Shown one piece after another: positions 7,058-15,568 of a stretch of 64,000 nucleotides of DNA (position 1 is its first letter; every line of letters begins with the position of its first letter). This DNA is from Rhodospirillaceae bacterium. Its GTDB lineage: Bacteria > Pseudomonadota > Alphaproteobacteria > Rhodospirillales > Rhodospirillaceae. Position numbers and translations under genes: made by a program. Location of the stretch: positions 124,001 to 188,000 of the forward strand of contig JAPKDQ010000001.1 in the NCBI GenBank assembly GCA_028822445.1. The letters run 5' to 3'. The notes under the pieces are model-generated. The model saw only the letters and a program-made list of their open reading frames with translations. It was not told the DNA's origin and made no database searches.

Positions 7058-8443
7058 ATGACTTGCGACACACTTGGTCCCAGACCCCTGATCCCTATAG
7101 TCATGAGCATGCTCGCGCTTTCCGCCTGCGCCACGCCCGACCTTGACGCGGCCTTTCGTGATTTAGGTCAGCTTGTTGATGCCCGCTTGCCCGGGCCGGT
7201 GACTTGGCGCACGGGCGGGCCTGAAGATGCCGCCGTCGACGCCCGCATTCAGACCATTCTGAAGAACCCGCTCACCGCAGAGTTAGCGTCTAAGGTCGCT
7301 CTCCTTAACAATCGCGAGCTTCAGGCCCGCTACGCCGATTTAGGAATTGCGCAGGCTGATTTGGTCCAGGCTGGGTTGCTACAGAACCCGGTGCTCGAAG
7401 TTATGCTCAGCCCCTCTTCAGGGTCCGGTACCAATATCGAGTTGGGCCTGATGCAGAACTTCGTCGACCTCCTAATGCGACCGGCGCGCCAAAAAATTGC
7501 TAAAGCGGAGTATGAGTCTGTTCGTCTGGAACTGGCGGCTCACCTGGTTTCGTTTATGAGCGAAGTACAAGTGGCTTATTATGCGTATCTCGGCGCGCAA
7601 GAATCTCACGCCGTCACGGCAGAGATTGAGGAAACGGAACGCGATGCCGCTGATTTGTCCACGGCGTTTTATAGGGCTGGAAATATATCCGAACGAGAGC
7701 ATACGGAGCATCTCGCTGCAGCAGCAGATGCTATGGCAGAACGTTATCAATCTGAGCAAGATATGCGCGCGCGCCGGGGTGCCTTAGCAGGCGTTTTAGG
7801 CCTTTCTCCAGTCGGAAATTGGTCTGCGCCATCGCGCTTGTCTCCCATGCCTGAGCAATCCATTCGGCTTTCTGGCCTGGAAGACCGTGCAGTGAAAGAG
7901 CGGTTCGATTTGGCAGCGCACCGATCGGAGCTTCACGCCTCTCTCGAAGAGCTCGGGTTCGAAAAAGATTTCCGACTGGTCGAAGAGATGGGCCTTGCCA
8001 TTAGCGGGGAGCGCGAACCAGATGGAGAATGGCTAATCGGCCCAACACTTGAGATTCCGCTGCCAATTTTTGATCAGGGTCAGGCCCGCGTTTCAGCGGC
8101 GACCCTCGCCGTTCGTGGTATGCGTGATAGATTGCTGGCGGAAGAACGGCAAGTGCGATCAGACGTGATTTTAGAATCCGAAGCCCTCTCTCTCTCTCGA
8201 ACCCGTGCCACGCATCTGGGTGCTGTGGTGTTGCCCCTTCGGGAAGATGTTGTTCGGCTTACTCTAGCTGAATACAATTACATGCTGGAGGGGCCGTTTC
8301 ACCTTCTTGAGGCTCAACAGGAAACGAATGAGACCTACCGCCAATATGTCATTGCGTTGACCGACTACTGGATCGCGCGCGTTAAACTTCGGGCCGCCAT
8401 CGGGGGCGGTGCATTTGAAGCTAAGTTAGGAGACGTGTCATGA
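7058..8443 (+). CDS. TolC-family outer-membrane lipoprotein
   Basis: This 461-residue outer-membrane efflux protein has a lipoprotein signal with lipobox LSAC (about residues 22-25). Two OEP repeats follow: the first around LNNRELQARYADLGIAQADLVQAGLLQNP, described here only by its positions 85-115, and the second around residues 275-400 (GPTLEIPLPIFDQGQARVSA). These form the beta-barrel and alpha-tunnel of TolC/CusC-type channels. GAGAGGTGAG gives a strong ribosome site. No RND pump or membrane-fusion adaptor gene lies beside it, which is unusual for a CusC role. It overlaps the multicopper oxidase gene by four bases (ATGA), so the two are translationally coupled. A role in moving copper or an oxidised product out of the periplasm is inferred from context. 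Confidence 0.85.
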   Translation: MTCDTLGPRPLIPIVMSMLALSACATPDLDAAFRDLGQLVDARLPGPVTWRTGGPEDAAVDARIQTILKNPLTAELASKVALLNNRELQARYADLGIAQADLVQAGLLQNPVLEVMLSPSSGSGTNIELGLMQNFVDLLMRPARQKIAKAEYESVRLELAAHLVSFMSEVQVAYYAYLGAQESHAVTAEIEETERDAADLSTAFYRAGNISEREHTEHLAAAADAMAERYQSEQDMRARRGALAGVLGLSPVGNWSAPSRLSPMPEQSIRLSGLEDRAVKERFDLAAHRSELHASLEELGFEKDFRLVEEMGLAISGEREPDGEWLIGPTLEIPLPIFDQGQARVSAATLAVRGMRDRLLAEERQVRSDVILESEALSLSRTRATHLGAVVLPLREDVVRLTLAEYNYMLEGPFHLLEAQQETNETYRQYVIALTDYWIARVKLRAAIGGGAFEAKLGDVS

Positions 8444-9696
8444 GCCGTGTTGTGAGCACCGCCCGTCGTTCTCTCTTGTCGTCCATAGTCGCTGGTGCTG
8501 GGGCGGTAGTACTCGGAACGTCAAAGGCTCAGGCGCAAATAATTCCTGCGGCGCTAAAGGTGAACCCTGGTTATACGCCGGTCCGCACGTTGAATGGCTC
8601 GACCTTGGCCTTTGAAATGAAAGGCGGTGTCAAAGAATTCCGTCTTGTCGCGGAAGAGATCGATCACGAATTCGCGCCGGGCACGACGGCGAAATGTTGG
8701 GGCTACAATGGCAGCACGCCTGGGCCAACTATCGAAGCGGTGGAAGGTGATCGTGTTCGTATCCTCGTAACTAACAATCTGCCTGAGCACACCACAATTC
8801 ATTGGCACGGCATCCTGTTACCCAGCGGTATGGATGGCGTTGGCGGCCTTAGTCAACCAACCATAAAGCCCGGGGAGACTTTCGCTTACGAGTTTGATCT
8901 CAATCAAAGTGGGACCTACATGTATCATCCCCATGCGGATGAGATGGTGCAACTGGCGGTCGGCATGATGGGTATGTTTATCATTCATCCGAAAGATGTT
9001 GAACTTCAGGCGATTGATCGCGACTATGTTCTCATGCTTCACAACTGGGCCATTCACCCTGGCACCTACCGGCCAGATCCGTCTGTGATGACGGAGTTCG
9101 ATCTTTGGACCATAAACAGCAAGGTCTTCCCCGCCATCGAGTACCCGATCGCACAGGCTGGGGAGCGAGTGAGGATCCGTATTGGGAATTTGTCCATGTG
9201 GAACCACCCAATGCACCTCCATGGTCATAAGTACTGGGTTACGGGTTCGGATGGTGGGCGCTGGCCCAAATCCTTATGGCGGCCAGAGACCACGGAAATT
9301 GTCGGTGTCGGTCAGACACGGGACATCGAATTTGATGCCGTGCCAGGGGATTGGGCCTTTCACTGCCATTTCTCCCACCACACCATGAACGCCATGGGCC
9401 ACGAGGTTCCTAATCCGTTGGGCGTGGATCAAAGCCAGGTGGCAATGCGAATTATGTCAAAAATCCCCGGGTTTATGGCTATGGGGGAAAATGGAATGGG
9501 TGAACACCAGGATCATTCGATGCATATGAAGGGGCCAGAAAATACCCTGCCTATGATGATGGGCGATGGCCCGTTTGGAAACCTAGAGATGGGCGGTATG
9601 TTTACGGTTGTTAAGGTCAGGGACACCTTAGACGGGGAAGGCGATCCAGGCTGGTATGACAACCCACCTGGCACGGTCGCTTACAAGGTTTCTTGA
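8440..9696 (+). CDS. Multicopper oxidase, Tat-exported
   Basis: This 418-residue protein has a twin-arginine type leader (ARRSLLSS then a hydrophobic stretch ending AQA). All copper-binding motifs are visible: HWHG near residue 121, YHPH near 164 (most relatives have YHSH), HPMHLHGH near 254 and HCHFSHHTMNAM near 307, which supplies the type 1 Cys, His and Met. The C-terminus is rich in Met and His (HQDHSMHMKG, LPMMMGDG), as in cuprous oxidases such as CueO or CopA. It probably oxidises Cu(I) in the periplasm. GGAG lies upstream of the ATG. It is coupled to the TolC-like gene and followed by a small exported protein and CopCD. Confidence 0.9.
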   Translation: MSRVVSTARRSLLSSIVAGAGAVVLGTSKAQAQIIPAALKVNPGYTPVRTLNGSTLAFEMKGGVKEFRLVAEEIDHEFAPGTTAKCWGYNGSTPGPTIEAVEGDRVRILVTNNLPEHTTIHWHGILLPSGMDGVGGLSQPTIKPGETFAYEFDLNQSGTYMYHPHADEMVQLAVGMMGMFIIHPKDVELQAIDRDYVLMLHNWAIHPGTYRPDPSVMTEFDLWTINSKVFPAIEYPIAQAGERVRIRIGNLSMWNHPMHLHGHKYWVTGSDGGRWPKSLWRPETTEIVGVGQTRDIEFDAVPGDWAFHCHFSHHTMNAMGHEVPNPLGVDQSQVAMRIMSKIPGFMAMGENGMGEHQDHSMHMKGPENTLPMMMGDGPFGNLEMGGMFTVVKVRDTLDGEGDPGWYDNPPGTVAYKVS

Positions 9697-9789
9697 GCCC
9701 AGTTTCGCGGGCTGGAGCGGTCTTGTGCACCTAAAAGCCGTCGAATTATTGGGTTGTTGTTCTGCTCACGCAGTCTTAGGGAGAGAAAA

Positions 9790-9984
9790 ATGTTCAAATT
9801 TGGATTGCTGACCGCCGCCGCCATTGGGGCGGCTGCCTTCATGGTGGCAACCGCAGCGTCTGCCCATAACTATATGACTAAGCTTTGTGCTCCAGCATTA
9901 CCCCAATACCCGTGGCAATGGGCGCAAGACGATATGAAGCTCACTGGCGTCACACCGATAGATCAAACGGCTAAAGCCAAATAA
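9790..9984 (+). CDS. Small exported protein of the copper locus, unknown
   Basis: This is a 64-residue reading frame starting at ATG 9790 with GGGAGA just upstream. A frame extension to 9754 has no ribosome site and was not used. Residues 1 to about 27 are a signal peptide (TAAAIGAAAFMVATAASA-HN). The mature part is only about 37 residues, begins with HNYMTKLC and includes a Trp-rich PWQWAQDD. The N-terminal His, with Met and Cys close by, could bind copper, as in other short periplasmic copper carriers, but that is inference. No family was recognised. It stands alone between the multicopper oxidase and CopCD genes, with stem-loop DNA after it. Confidence 0.55.
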   Translation: MFKFGLLTAAAIGAAAFMVATAASAHNYMTKLCAPALPQYPWQWAQDDMKLTGVTPIDQTAKAK

Positions 9985-10002
9985 ACGACATGATTTATGG
10001 GG

Positions 10003-10026
10003 GGAACAGCGCAGGTTTTCTGTTCC
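10003..10026 (+). terminator. Stem-loop before the CopCD gene
   Basis: GGAACAG (10003-10009) and CTGTTCC (10020-10026) form a seven-base stem around a ten-base loop, followed by a T-rich stretch ending ATCATTTTT. It could end or attenuate the upstream transcript. The loop is long and the T-run is not immediate, so this is uncertain. Confidence 0.4.
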
Positions 10027-10080
10027 TATTCCATCATTTTTGCTAAATAGAGAAAGCATTTTATTCTTGGAGAATTTACG

Positions 10081-11715
10081 ATGATCCGCATTCTTTCGAC
10101 GCTTATTATGGCACTTACACTGTCGCTTAGCTTTGGTGGCACAGCCTGGTCACATGCCGTTTTGCTTAACTCCACACCGGCCGCTGAAGCCAGTCTGGAT
10201 GCCTCACCCAAAGAGGTTATTTTTAATTTCAACGAACATGTAGGCCCGATCTTTATCAAAGTGCTGGATCGCACAGGCGCAGAGGTTGGCAGTCCCGATG
10301 AATGGCGGACGGACGGTAATGACGTTTTCATGAGTCTCAACGGCGAACTGCCAAACGGCACCTATATCGCGACCTACCGGGTGATCTCGGCTGATACCCA
10401 TCCCGTTGGTGGCAGTATTGTATTCGCCGTAGGTGAGCCCATCGCGTCTATGGATAATGTAGCCGCTGCTGGAGGCGAAACCAGCGGCTGGGTTGGCCCC
10501 GTTGTGATCAATCGCTTCCTGCAGTACGGCGCCATGCTTCTAGCAGCCGGCTCGGCCCTCTTTATTACTGGCATGTCTGTTCCTGCTAGTATCGCGCCCT
10601 CTGTCTACAAAGTGGGCCGAACCGCGGCCATCGTTGCTGCTGTCACCTATGTCCTGGCGCTTGGGTTTGGTGGTGCGGAAATGATGCTCGGTGGTGCTGG
10701 TGCGATCTTCTCAGCCGCCGCTTGGTCTCAGGCCTTGGGGTCAACGCTAGCACCGAGCGCTCTTATCGGGATCCCGGGTCTTCTCATCCTTATCTTTGCC
10801 TTTGGTAAAGGGCCCGAAGGTAAGTCAACCGCGATGCTTCTTGCTGGCAGCGCGATTGCGATTGCTAGTTTTCTCGTCACCGGTCATGCGGCAACGGCCC
10901 CACCGGTTTGGTTGTTGGCTACTATGGTTGCCGTTCATTTGTTCTGCGCGGCATTTTGGATTGCAGCTCTTTATCCTCTGGCAAAAACCGCACAGGTTGC
11001 TGAGGTCAAGGAAGCCGGTGCGGTGATGACTCAGTTCTCCCAGCGCGCCGTTTGGACCGTGGCAGCCCTTTTCCTTTCTGGGGCAGTGATCACTTGGAAC
11101 CAAGTTGAATCTCCAACCAACATGCTAACGACAGACTATGGTTTACGTTTGGCCGGCAAGCTTACGGTGTTCTTTGTGCTGCTCGGTTTAGCCGCGGTGA
11201 ACAAGATGGTTCTGACGCCTGCATTGGAAAAGGCTGATGGATCGGCTCCAGCAAAGCTGCGTCGCATGATCAAGTTTGAATACGCCGCTATGGTGTTGAT
11301 CATCGGTGCAGCGGTTTCTCTGACGTTGGTGACACCACCGCGTGCGACCATGGATATGGAAGCGGGCTTGGGTGGCATGGCTATGGGCGGTGGCTTCGAG
11401 GCCACAGTCGTTAAAGGTAAGTACACGGCGGAAATAAGTGTCGACCCGGCGCTGACAACGGCGTCAAATATGGTGATGGTGTCGTTTAAGGACGATGTTG
11501 GTAATCCCGTTGATATGGTTGACGTTAATATTTATTGGGCACTACCGACGGCGGGGCTCGAGGGTATCGATGGGCGTGGTGAAATGATCAGCCCTGGTAT
11601 GTACCACTTTATGTTTGATCAACTCATTATCCCTGGTGAATGGGACGCGCGTATTGATGCGTTTGTCGATGACTTTGACAAGCAAATCTTCCGCACTACT
11701 GTTCCTGTAAAATAA
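10081..11715 (+). CDS. CopC-CopD-YtkA fusion copper protein
   Basis: This 544-residue protein combines three parts. After a signal peptide, the mature protein begins with HAVLLNSTPAA, the copper-binding N-terminal His of CopC. The CopC beta-barrel runs to about residue 120 and includes SADTHPVGGSIVFAVG with a second His ligand. About eight membrane segments (residues 135-430) form a CopD domain with HxxxAAFW (HLFCAAFWIAALYPL). The last 110 residues form a periplasmic YtkA-like beta domain (MVMVSFKDDVGNPVDMVDVN, GMYHFMF). CopC-CopD fusions are known for copper uptake or delivery across the inner membrane. GGAG precedes the ATG. It is followed by two permease genes at 13 and 10 base gaps, suggesting one operon. 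Confidence 0.9.
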   Translation: MIRILSTLIMALTLSLSFGGTAWSHAVLLNSTPAAEASLDASPKEVIFNFNEHVGPIFIKVLDRTGAEVGSPDEWRTDGNDVFMSLNGELPNGTYIATYRVISADTHPVGGSIVFAVGEPIASMDNVAAAGGETSGWVGPVVINRFLQYGAMLLAAGSALFITGMSVPASIAPSVYKVGRTAAIVAAVTYVLALGFGGAEMMLGGAGAIFSAAAWSQALGSTLAPSALIGIPGLLILIFAFGKGPEGKSTAMLLAGSAIAIASFLVTGHAATAPPVWLLATMVAVHLFCAAFWIAALYPLAKTAQVAEVKEAGAVMTQFSQRAVWTVAALFLSGAVITWNQVESPTNMLTTDYGLRLAGKLTVFFVLLGLAAVNKMVLTPALEKADGSAPAKLRRMIKFEYAAMVLIIGAAVSLTLVTPPRATMDMEAGLGGMAMGGGFEATVVKGKYTAEISVDPALTTASNMVMVSFKDDVGNPVDMVDVNIYWALPTAGLEGIDGRGEMISPGMYHFMFDQLIIPGEWDARIDAFVDDFDKQIFRTTVPVK

Positions 11716-11728
11716 GACGGAGCCCGTT

Positions 11729-13144
11729 ATGATTCTCACGGTAGCCCGGAAGGAATTCCGGGAGATCATTCGCGACGGCCGCATTAAATGGTCCGCGCTT
11801 ATTTTAGCGGTGATGCTTGTTGCCGCGCTGGGTACCGCCGGGCAGCGCTTTGCTGATATTTCAACGGAGCGGGCGGCGGCACAAGAAGTGGTGAATATGC
11901 AGTTCGCGGCGCAGGGCGAGAAAAACCCACACGCTGCCGCACATTACGGTCTATATGCGTTTAAGCCTGTGACGCCTCTATCGTTCTTTGACACCGGCAT
12001 TAGTAGTTATACGGGCGTGTCTGTTTGGCTCGAGGCCCATAAGCAAAATGATGCTGAAGGCGAACCGGCGCGGGACGCCACCGCTATTGCTCGGTTCGGT
12101 GAGCTCACGGCGGCTTTTACGCTTCAGATGTTGTTGCCTCTTCTAGTTATTCTGTTGGCCTTCCCATCTTTTGCTGGGGAGCGCGAAGCCGGGACCTTGC
12201 GTCAGGTGCTTAGTATGGAAGTGTCCCCTGTTCAGCTGCTGTTTGGCAAAGCGCTTGGTGCTGCGACCGCCTTGAGCCTGTTCATTGGCCCCATTCTTAT
12301 ACTCGGTCTTGTGGGCCTGGCCTTTGCTCCTGGTGGATTTGGGTATCTTGGCCACGGCTTTGTGCTTGTGATTGTCTACGTTATCTATGCGCTCATCTTT
12401 TTGTTCCTGACTTTGGCCGTGTCGGCCAACGTTAAATCGGCGCAAGCGGCTTTGGTTGTAATGGTCGGGTTCTGGGCCATATCGAGTTTCGTGTTCCCGC
12501 GTGCGGCATCCGATGCCTCGAGGTTGTTATACCCAACGCCTACGGCGGTCTCATTCCAGGCCAATATCGATGAAGCCATGCAGTCCGGCCTTAATGGCGT
12601 CAGTCCAGATACCGTCGTACAGCAGCGCCAAGAGCAAACGTTGGCGCTGTACAAAGTGGAGACTGTTGAAGAGCTACCGATTAACTTCCAGGGCATGATT
12701 TTTGACCTTCAAGAAAAGCTCGGCAACGAAGTGTTCGATAAATTTTACGGTGACCTATACGCGATCTTCGATCAGCAAACAGGTTTGCACCAAATGTTTA
12801 GCGTGGGGTCGCCCCGTATGGCGATGCAGCTGGCTTCAATGGAGTTGTCTGGCACAGCTCTAACACAGCATCTGGAGTTCACCGGACAAGCGGAACAATA
12901 TCGGCGGGACCTTATTGCAGACATGAACCGCGATATCACCTTTAACTCAGAAGCCGGTCGAGCAGATTACCGGGCCGGACCTGAATTGTGGGCATCGATT
13001 GAGCCGTTTGAGTACAAGCCGGCCTCTCTAGCTACCTTGTTGTCGCGGCTCGGGCCCAGCTTCATGGTGATGTTCTTGTGGCTTGCGCTGTCCATTGTCG
13101 CTGGTGTGTTGGCGGTGCGTAAAGTTAAAGTTACGTTGGGTTAG
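11729..13144 (+). CDS. ABC-2 type permease with DUF3526-like periplasmic part
   Basis: This 471-residue membrane protein begins with the typical MILTVARKEFREIIRD amphipathic start of NosY/ABC-2 permeases. One TM helix follows (ALILAVMLVAALGTA), then a periplasmic loop to about residue 125, then five TM helices including the ABC-2 signature region FAGEREAGTLRQVLS. A second large periplasmic domain (residues 260-440) and a final TM helix complete it. It should form a transporter with the next gene. No ATPase gene is present in this window, so energy supply must come from elsewhere. It lies 13 bases after CopCD, suggesting copper or copper-enzyme maturation as its task, by context only. Confidence 0.85.
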   Translation: MILTVARKEFREIIRDGRIKWSALILAVMLVAALGTAGQRFADISTERAAAQEVVNMQFAAQGEKNPHAAAHYGLYAFKPVTPLSFFDTGISSYTGVSVWLEAHKQNDAEGEPARDATAIARFGELTAAFTLQMLLPLLVILLAFPSFAGEREAGTLRQVLSMEVSPVQLLFGKALGAATALSLFIGPILILGLVGLAFAPGGFGYLGHGFVLVIVYVIYALIFLFLTLAVSANVKSAQAALVVMVGFWAISSFVFPRAASDASRLLYPTPTAVSFQANIDEAMQSGLNGVSPDTVVQQRQEQTLALYKVETVEELPINFQGMIFDLQEKLGNEVFDKFYGDLYAIFDQQTGLHQMFSVGSPRMAMQLASMELSGTALTQHLEFTGQAEQYRRDLIADMNRDITFNSEAGRADYRAGPELWASIEPFEYKPASLATLLSRLGPSFMVMFLWLALSIVAGVLAVRKVKVTLG

Positions 13145-13154
13145 GGGTGCGATT

Positions 13155-14585
13155 ATGAGGGGTTTTGGATCTGTCTTCGTTCAGGAATGGGTGATTCTCA
13201 AACACAACAGCGCATGGTGGGCCACCCTCGGTCTTCTCTTAGTTTTGACCGTCTTGGCTGCATTGAATGGTGCAGCGCGCACAGATCAAATGGCCGGAAT
13301 GGGTCAGGGGTTGAATCAGGGTGAGATGCTGACCCAGATGGCGCTCAAGAATTCCGTTATGCGCTGGGAAGAAACCAAAGAGGGCCCAGCACCGTCCGTT
13401 GCTAGCCCTGGCGCGCTCGGGCTTTCGGTCCTTAGTCACTACACGGTTTTGCCGCCGACACCGCTAGCGGCCTTGTCCATCGGCCAGACGGATGTGCAGC
13501 CTACCTATTACAAGGTCACTGCCCACCCGGCGCTGAACTTTCTCAACGACGCCGAGATACAGAATCCATTGAACGTCCTCGCTGGTAGTTTCGACGTTGC
13601 TTTTGTTATCGTTTTTTTGCTCCCTATTTTTATCGTCGCGTTGACTTTTGATCTCATGTCTAAGGAGAAAGAACGCGGTGTCTTGGGCTTAGTGCTTGCG
13701 CACGGTGTTTCAAAAACCGCATTTATCCTTGCTAAGGGCGCCGCACGAGCCGTACTGATTTTTAGCCTTCTGCTGCTTGTTGGCCTTGCTGCGGTCATTT
13801 TGACTGAGCCCGACCTGAGCAACGGCGCCATGTGGCTGAGGTTTGGCTTGTGGTTTTTGGTTGTCGCGCTTTATGCATTCTTTTGGTTTGCCCTGGCGCT
13901 GTTCGTGAACTCTCTGAACAAGCCGTCTGTTACTAATGGGGTAATTCTTGCCAACCTTTGGCTGATTTTCGTAGTAGTTATCCCGGCGTTGGTGAACGTT
14001 GCTGCGACGACAATCTTTCCTGCTCCATCTCGCGTGGAACTGACTACAGAAATGCGCGAGGCTACTGAAGTGGCGGATCAGGAATCTGCCGAATCTCGGG
14101 AGGCGTTCTTCTTCGATCACCCTGAAATGGTTGGCGGCGACGCCAATGCCGATCAGTTCTTTCTTCAAGTGTTGGCGACGGACTCCGCAGTTGAGCGTGC
14201 GATTGAGCCGTTGATGGAGGAGTTTGGGACGCAGGCGCAGAACCGGCAAGACGTGGTTGATCTTCTACAATACGTATCCCCTGCGATCATGGCACAGAAC
14301 GCCTTGAATGCGGTTTCTGGTACGGGGACGGAACGGTTCTCTGATTTTTCTGAGCAAGTTTTAGCCTTCCACGAAAAATGGCGTGGGTTCTTCACCAGTC
14401 GGATCGTGAAGGGCAGTCGAATGACGGCAGCTGAATTTAATCAAATACCAACCTACGACCACAAAAGTTTGAGCACTGAAGAGCTGCTTGACTCAACGTT
14501 GAGTCCTGCCGCCGGTTTGGCCTTTTTTGTCCTGTTTCTTGGTGTTTGGTCGGCGCGGCGATATGCCTTTTACCCTGCCGTGTAA
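13155..14585 (+). CDS. Second ABC-2/DUF3526 permease
   Basis: This 476-residue permease is the partner of the preceding one. The start at ATG 13155 is chosen over an in-frame start 72 bases upstream because it has AGGGG nearby and avoids overlap with the previous gene. The layout repeats that of the partner: an N-terminal helix (WWATLGLLLVLTVLAALNG), a periplasmic loop, the cytoplasmic signature SKEKERGVLGLVLAHGVS, then several helices, a second periplasmic domain (residues 320-440) and a last helix. Two different permease subunits suggest a heterodimer. It ends the copper operon and converges on cysE. Confidence 0.85.
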   Translation: MRGFGSVFVQEWVILKHNSAWWATLGLLLVLTVLAALNGAARTDQMAGMGQGLNQGEMLTQMALKNSVMRWEETKEGPAPSVASPGALGLSVLSHYTVLPPTPLAALSIGQTDVQPTYYKVTAHPALNFLNDAEIQNPLNVLAGSFDVAFVIVFLLPIFIVALTFDLMSKEKERGVLGLVLAHGVSKTAFILAKGAARAVLIFSLLLLVGLAAVILTEPDLSNGAMWLRFGLWFLVVALYAFFWFALALFVNSLNKPSVTNGVILANLWLIFVVVIPALVNVAATTIFPAPSRVELTTEMREATEVADQESAESREAFFFDHPEMVGGDANADQFFLQVLATDSAVERAIEPLMEEFGTQAQNRQDVVDLLQYVSPAIMAQNALNAVSGTGTERFSDFSEQVLAFHEKWRGFFTSRIVKGSRMTAAEFNQIPTYDHKSLSTEELLDSTLSPAAGLAFFVLFLGVWSARRYAFYPAV

Positions 14586-14602
14586 GGGAACCGAGTCTGC
14601 GT

Positions 14603-15340
14603 CTAGTTGAGTGGGTCTTCTGATACCCCTTCGGTTGTGGCTTTAGCTAATGTTTTGGCAGACCTAGCCTCTAGGTCTTGGTCACCTCCGCCTTTCGCGT
14701 TGATCTGTTGACGCAAGGCCTCGATTTCAGCCATCATTCCTTCAATTACTTTTGCCGTTGGGTCAGGTAAGTCCTCACGGGTAAGCCCATAAGGCTCAAA
14801 CGCGTCTTCTGATGTGACATTGGGCGCGCTAATAATGCGGGCTGGAATGCCGATCGCTACCGCGCCTCGGGGCACATCTTTTGTCACTACTGCATTAGCA
14901 CCTATTCGGGCAGATTCATGCACTGTGATCGGGCCGAGCACTTGGGCCCCCGCGCCGATGACAGCGTGGTCTAATATAGTGGGGTGCCTGCACCCGCCAA
15001 TACCGTCGTGGGGTGAAAGGCCACCCAGGGTCACGCCGTGATACAGGGTCACGTCATCGCCAATGCGTGCGGTCTCGCCAATTACTACGCCAGTGCCATG
15101 ATCAATAAACAGGCGTTTGCCAATGCGGGCTGATGGATGAATTTCAATGCCAGAGAGTAGACGTCCAAATTCTGAGATCAGTCTACCTAAGAACTCCAGC
15201 CCATGACGCCAAAGGAAGTTCGCAGCCCGGTGAAACACCAGCGCGCGCATGCCGGGGTACAAAAGCGCAATTTGAAGCAGTGATCGCGCGGCTGGATCCC
15301 GCTTCTGTATGGAGCGTAGTGTATTGATCAAGTCGGACAT
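14603..15340 (-). CDS. cysE: Serine O-acetyltransferase
   Basis: This 245-residue enzyme acetylates L-serine with acetyl-CoA, the first step of cysteine synthesis. An N-terminal helical part is followed by the left-handed beta-helix of hexapeptide repeats. The active-site region IHPSARIGKRLFIDHGTGVVIGET lies at about residues 66-90 and carries the conserved His-Asp pair; GVTLGG follows. The C-terminal tail after about residue 185 is charged and not conserved. It is divergent from an Lrp-family regulator gene, with an AT-rich 228-base space holding two palindromes, which fits cysteine-linked control. The identification is firm at family level. Confidence 0.92.
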   Translation of the reverse strand: MSDLINTLRSIQKRDPAARSLLQIALLYPGMRALVFHRAANFLWRHGLEFLGRLISEFGRLLSGIEIHPSARIGKRLFIDHGTGVVIGETARIGDDVTLYHGVTLGGLSPHDGIGGCRHPTILDHAVIGAGAQVLGPITVHESARIGANAVVTKDVPRGAVAIGIPARIISAPNVTSEDAFEPYGLTREDLPDPTAKVIEGMMAEIEALRQQINAKGGGDQDLEARSAKTLAKATTEGVSEDPLN

Positions 15341-15425
15341 AAGGGTCTCTGAATTATGTTGAGCTTTGATAGAGGGCTAACACGGATTTCGCAATCATTC
15401 TGGTACCGACAAGAGCACCCATGCA

Positions 15426-15477
15426 GAATAATATTCTAAATTACACGAAAAAAATGTTGCTATATAGGAATATATTC
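15426..15477. promoter_or_regulatory. Pair of palindromes between cysE and the DecR-like regulator
   Basis: Two related palindromes lie in the AT-rich divergent space: AGAATAATATTCT with core at 15426-15436, and GAATATATTC at 15468-15477. Their centres are about 41 bases apart, close to four helical turns, which suits a multimeric Lrp/AsnC protein. The next-door Lrp-family gene is the obvious candidate to bind here. The sites are seen in the sequence; the binding is inferred. Confidence 0.5.
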
Positions 15478-15568
15478 TTCTATGAAGCATATAATTAAGG
15501 CTACTGAGGGAATTTAGAGACCTTTATAAGAATGGTTTTGCCCTCCATACAGCGCCAAGGATACAGTT

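Noticed and set aside
9690-9710. Hairpin AGCCC/GGGCT after the multicopper oxidase
   Set aside because: Five pairs and no T-run; too weak to list as a terminator.
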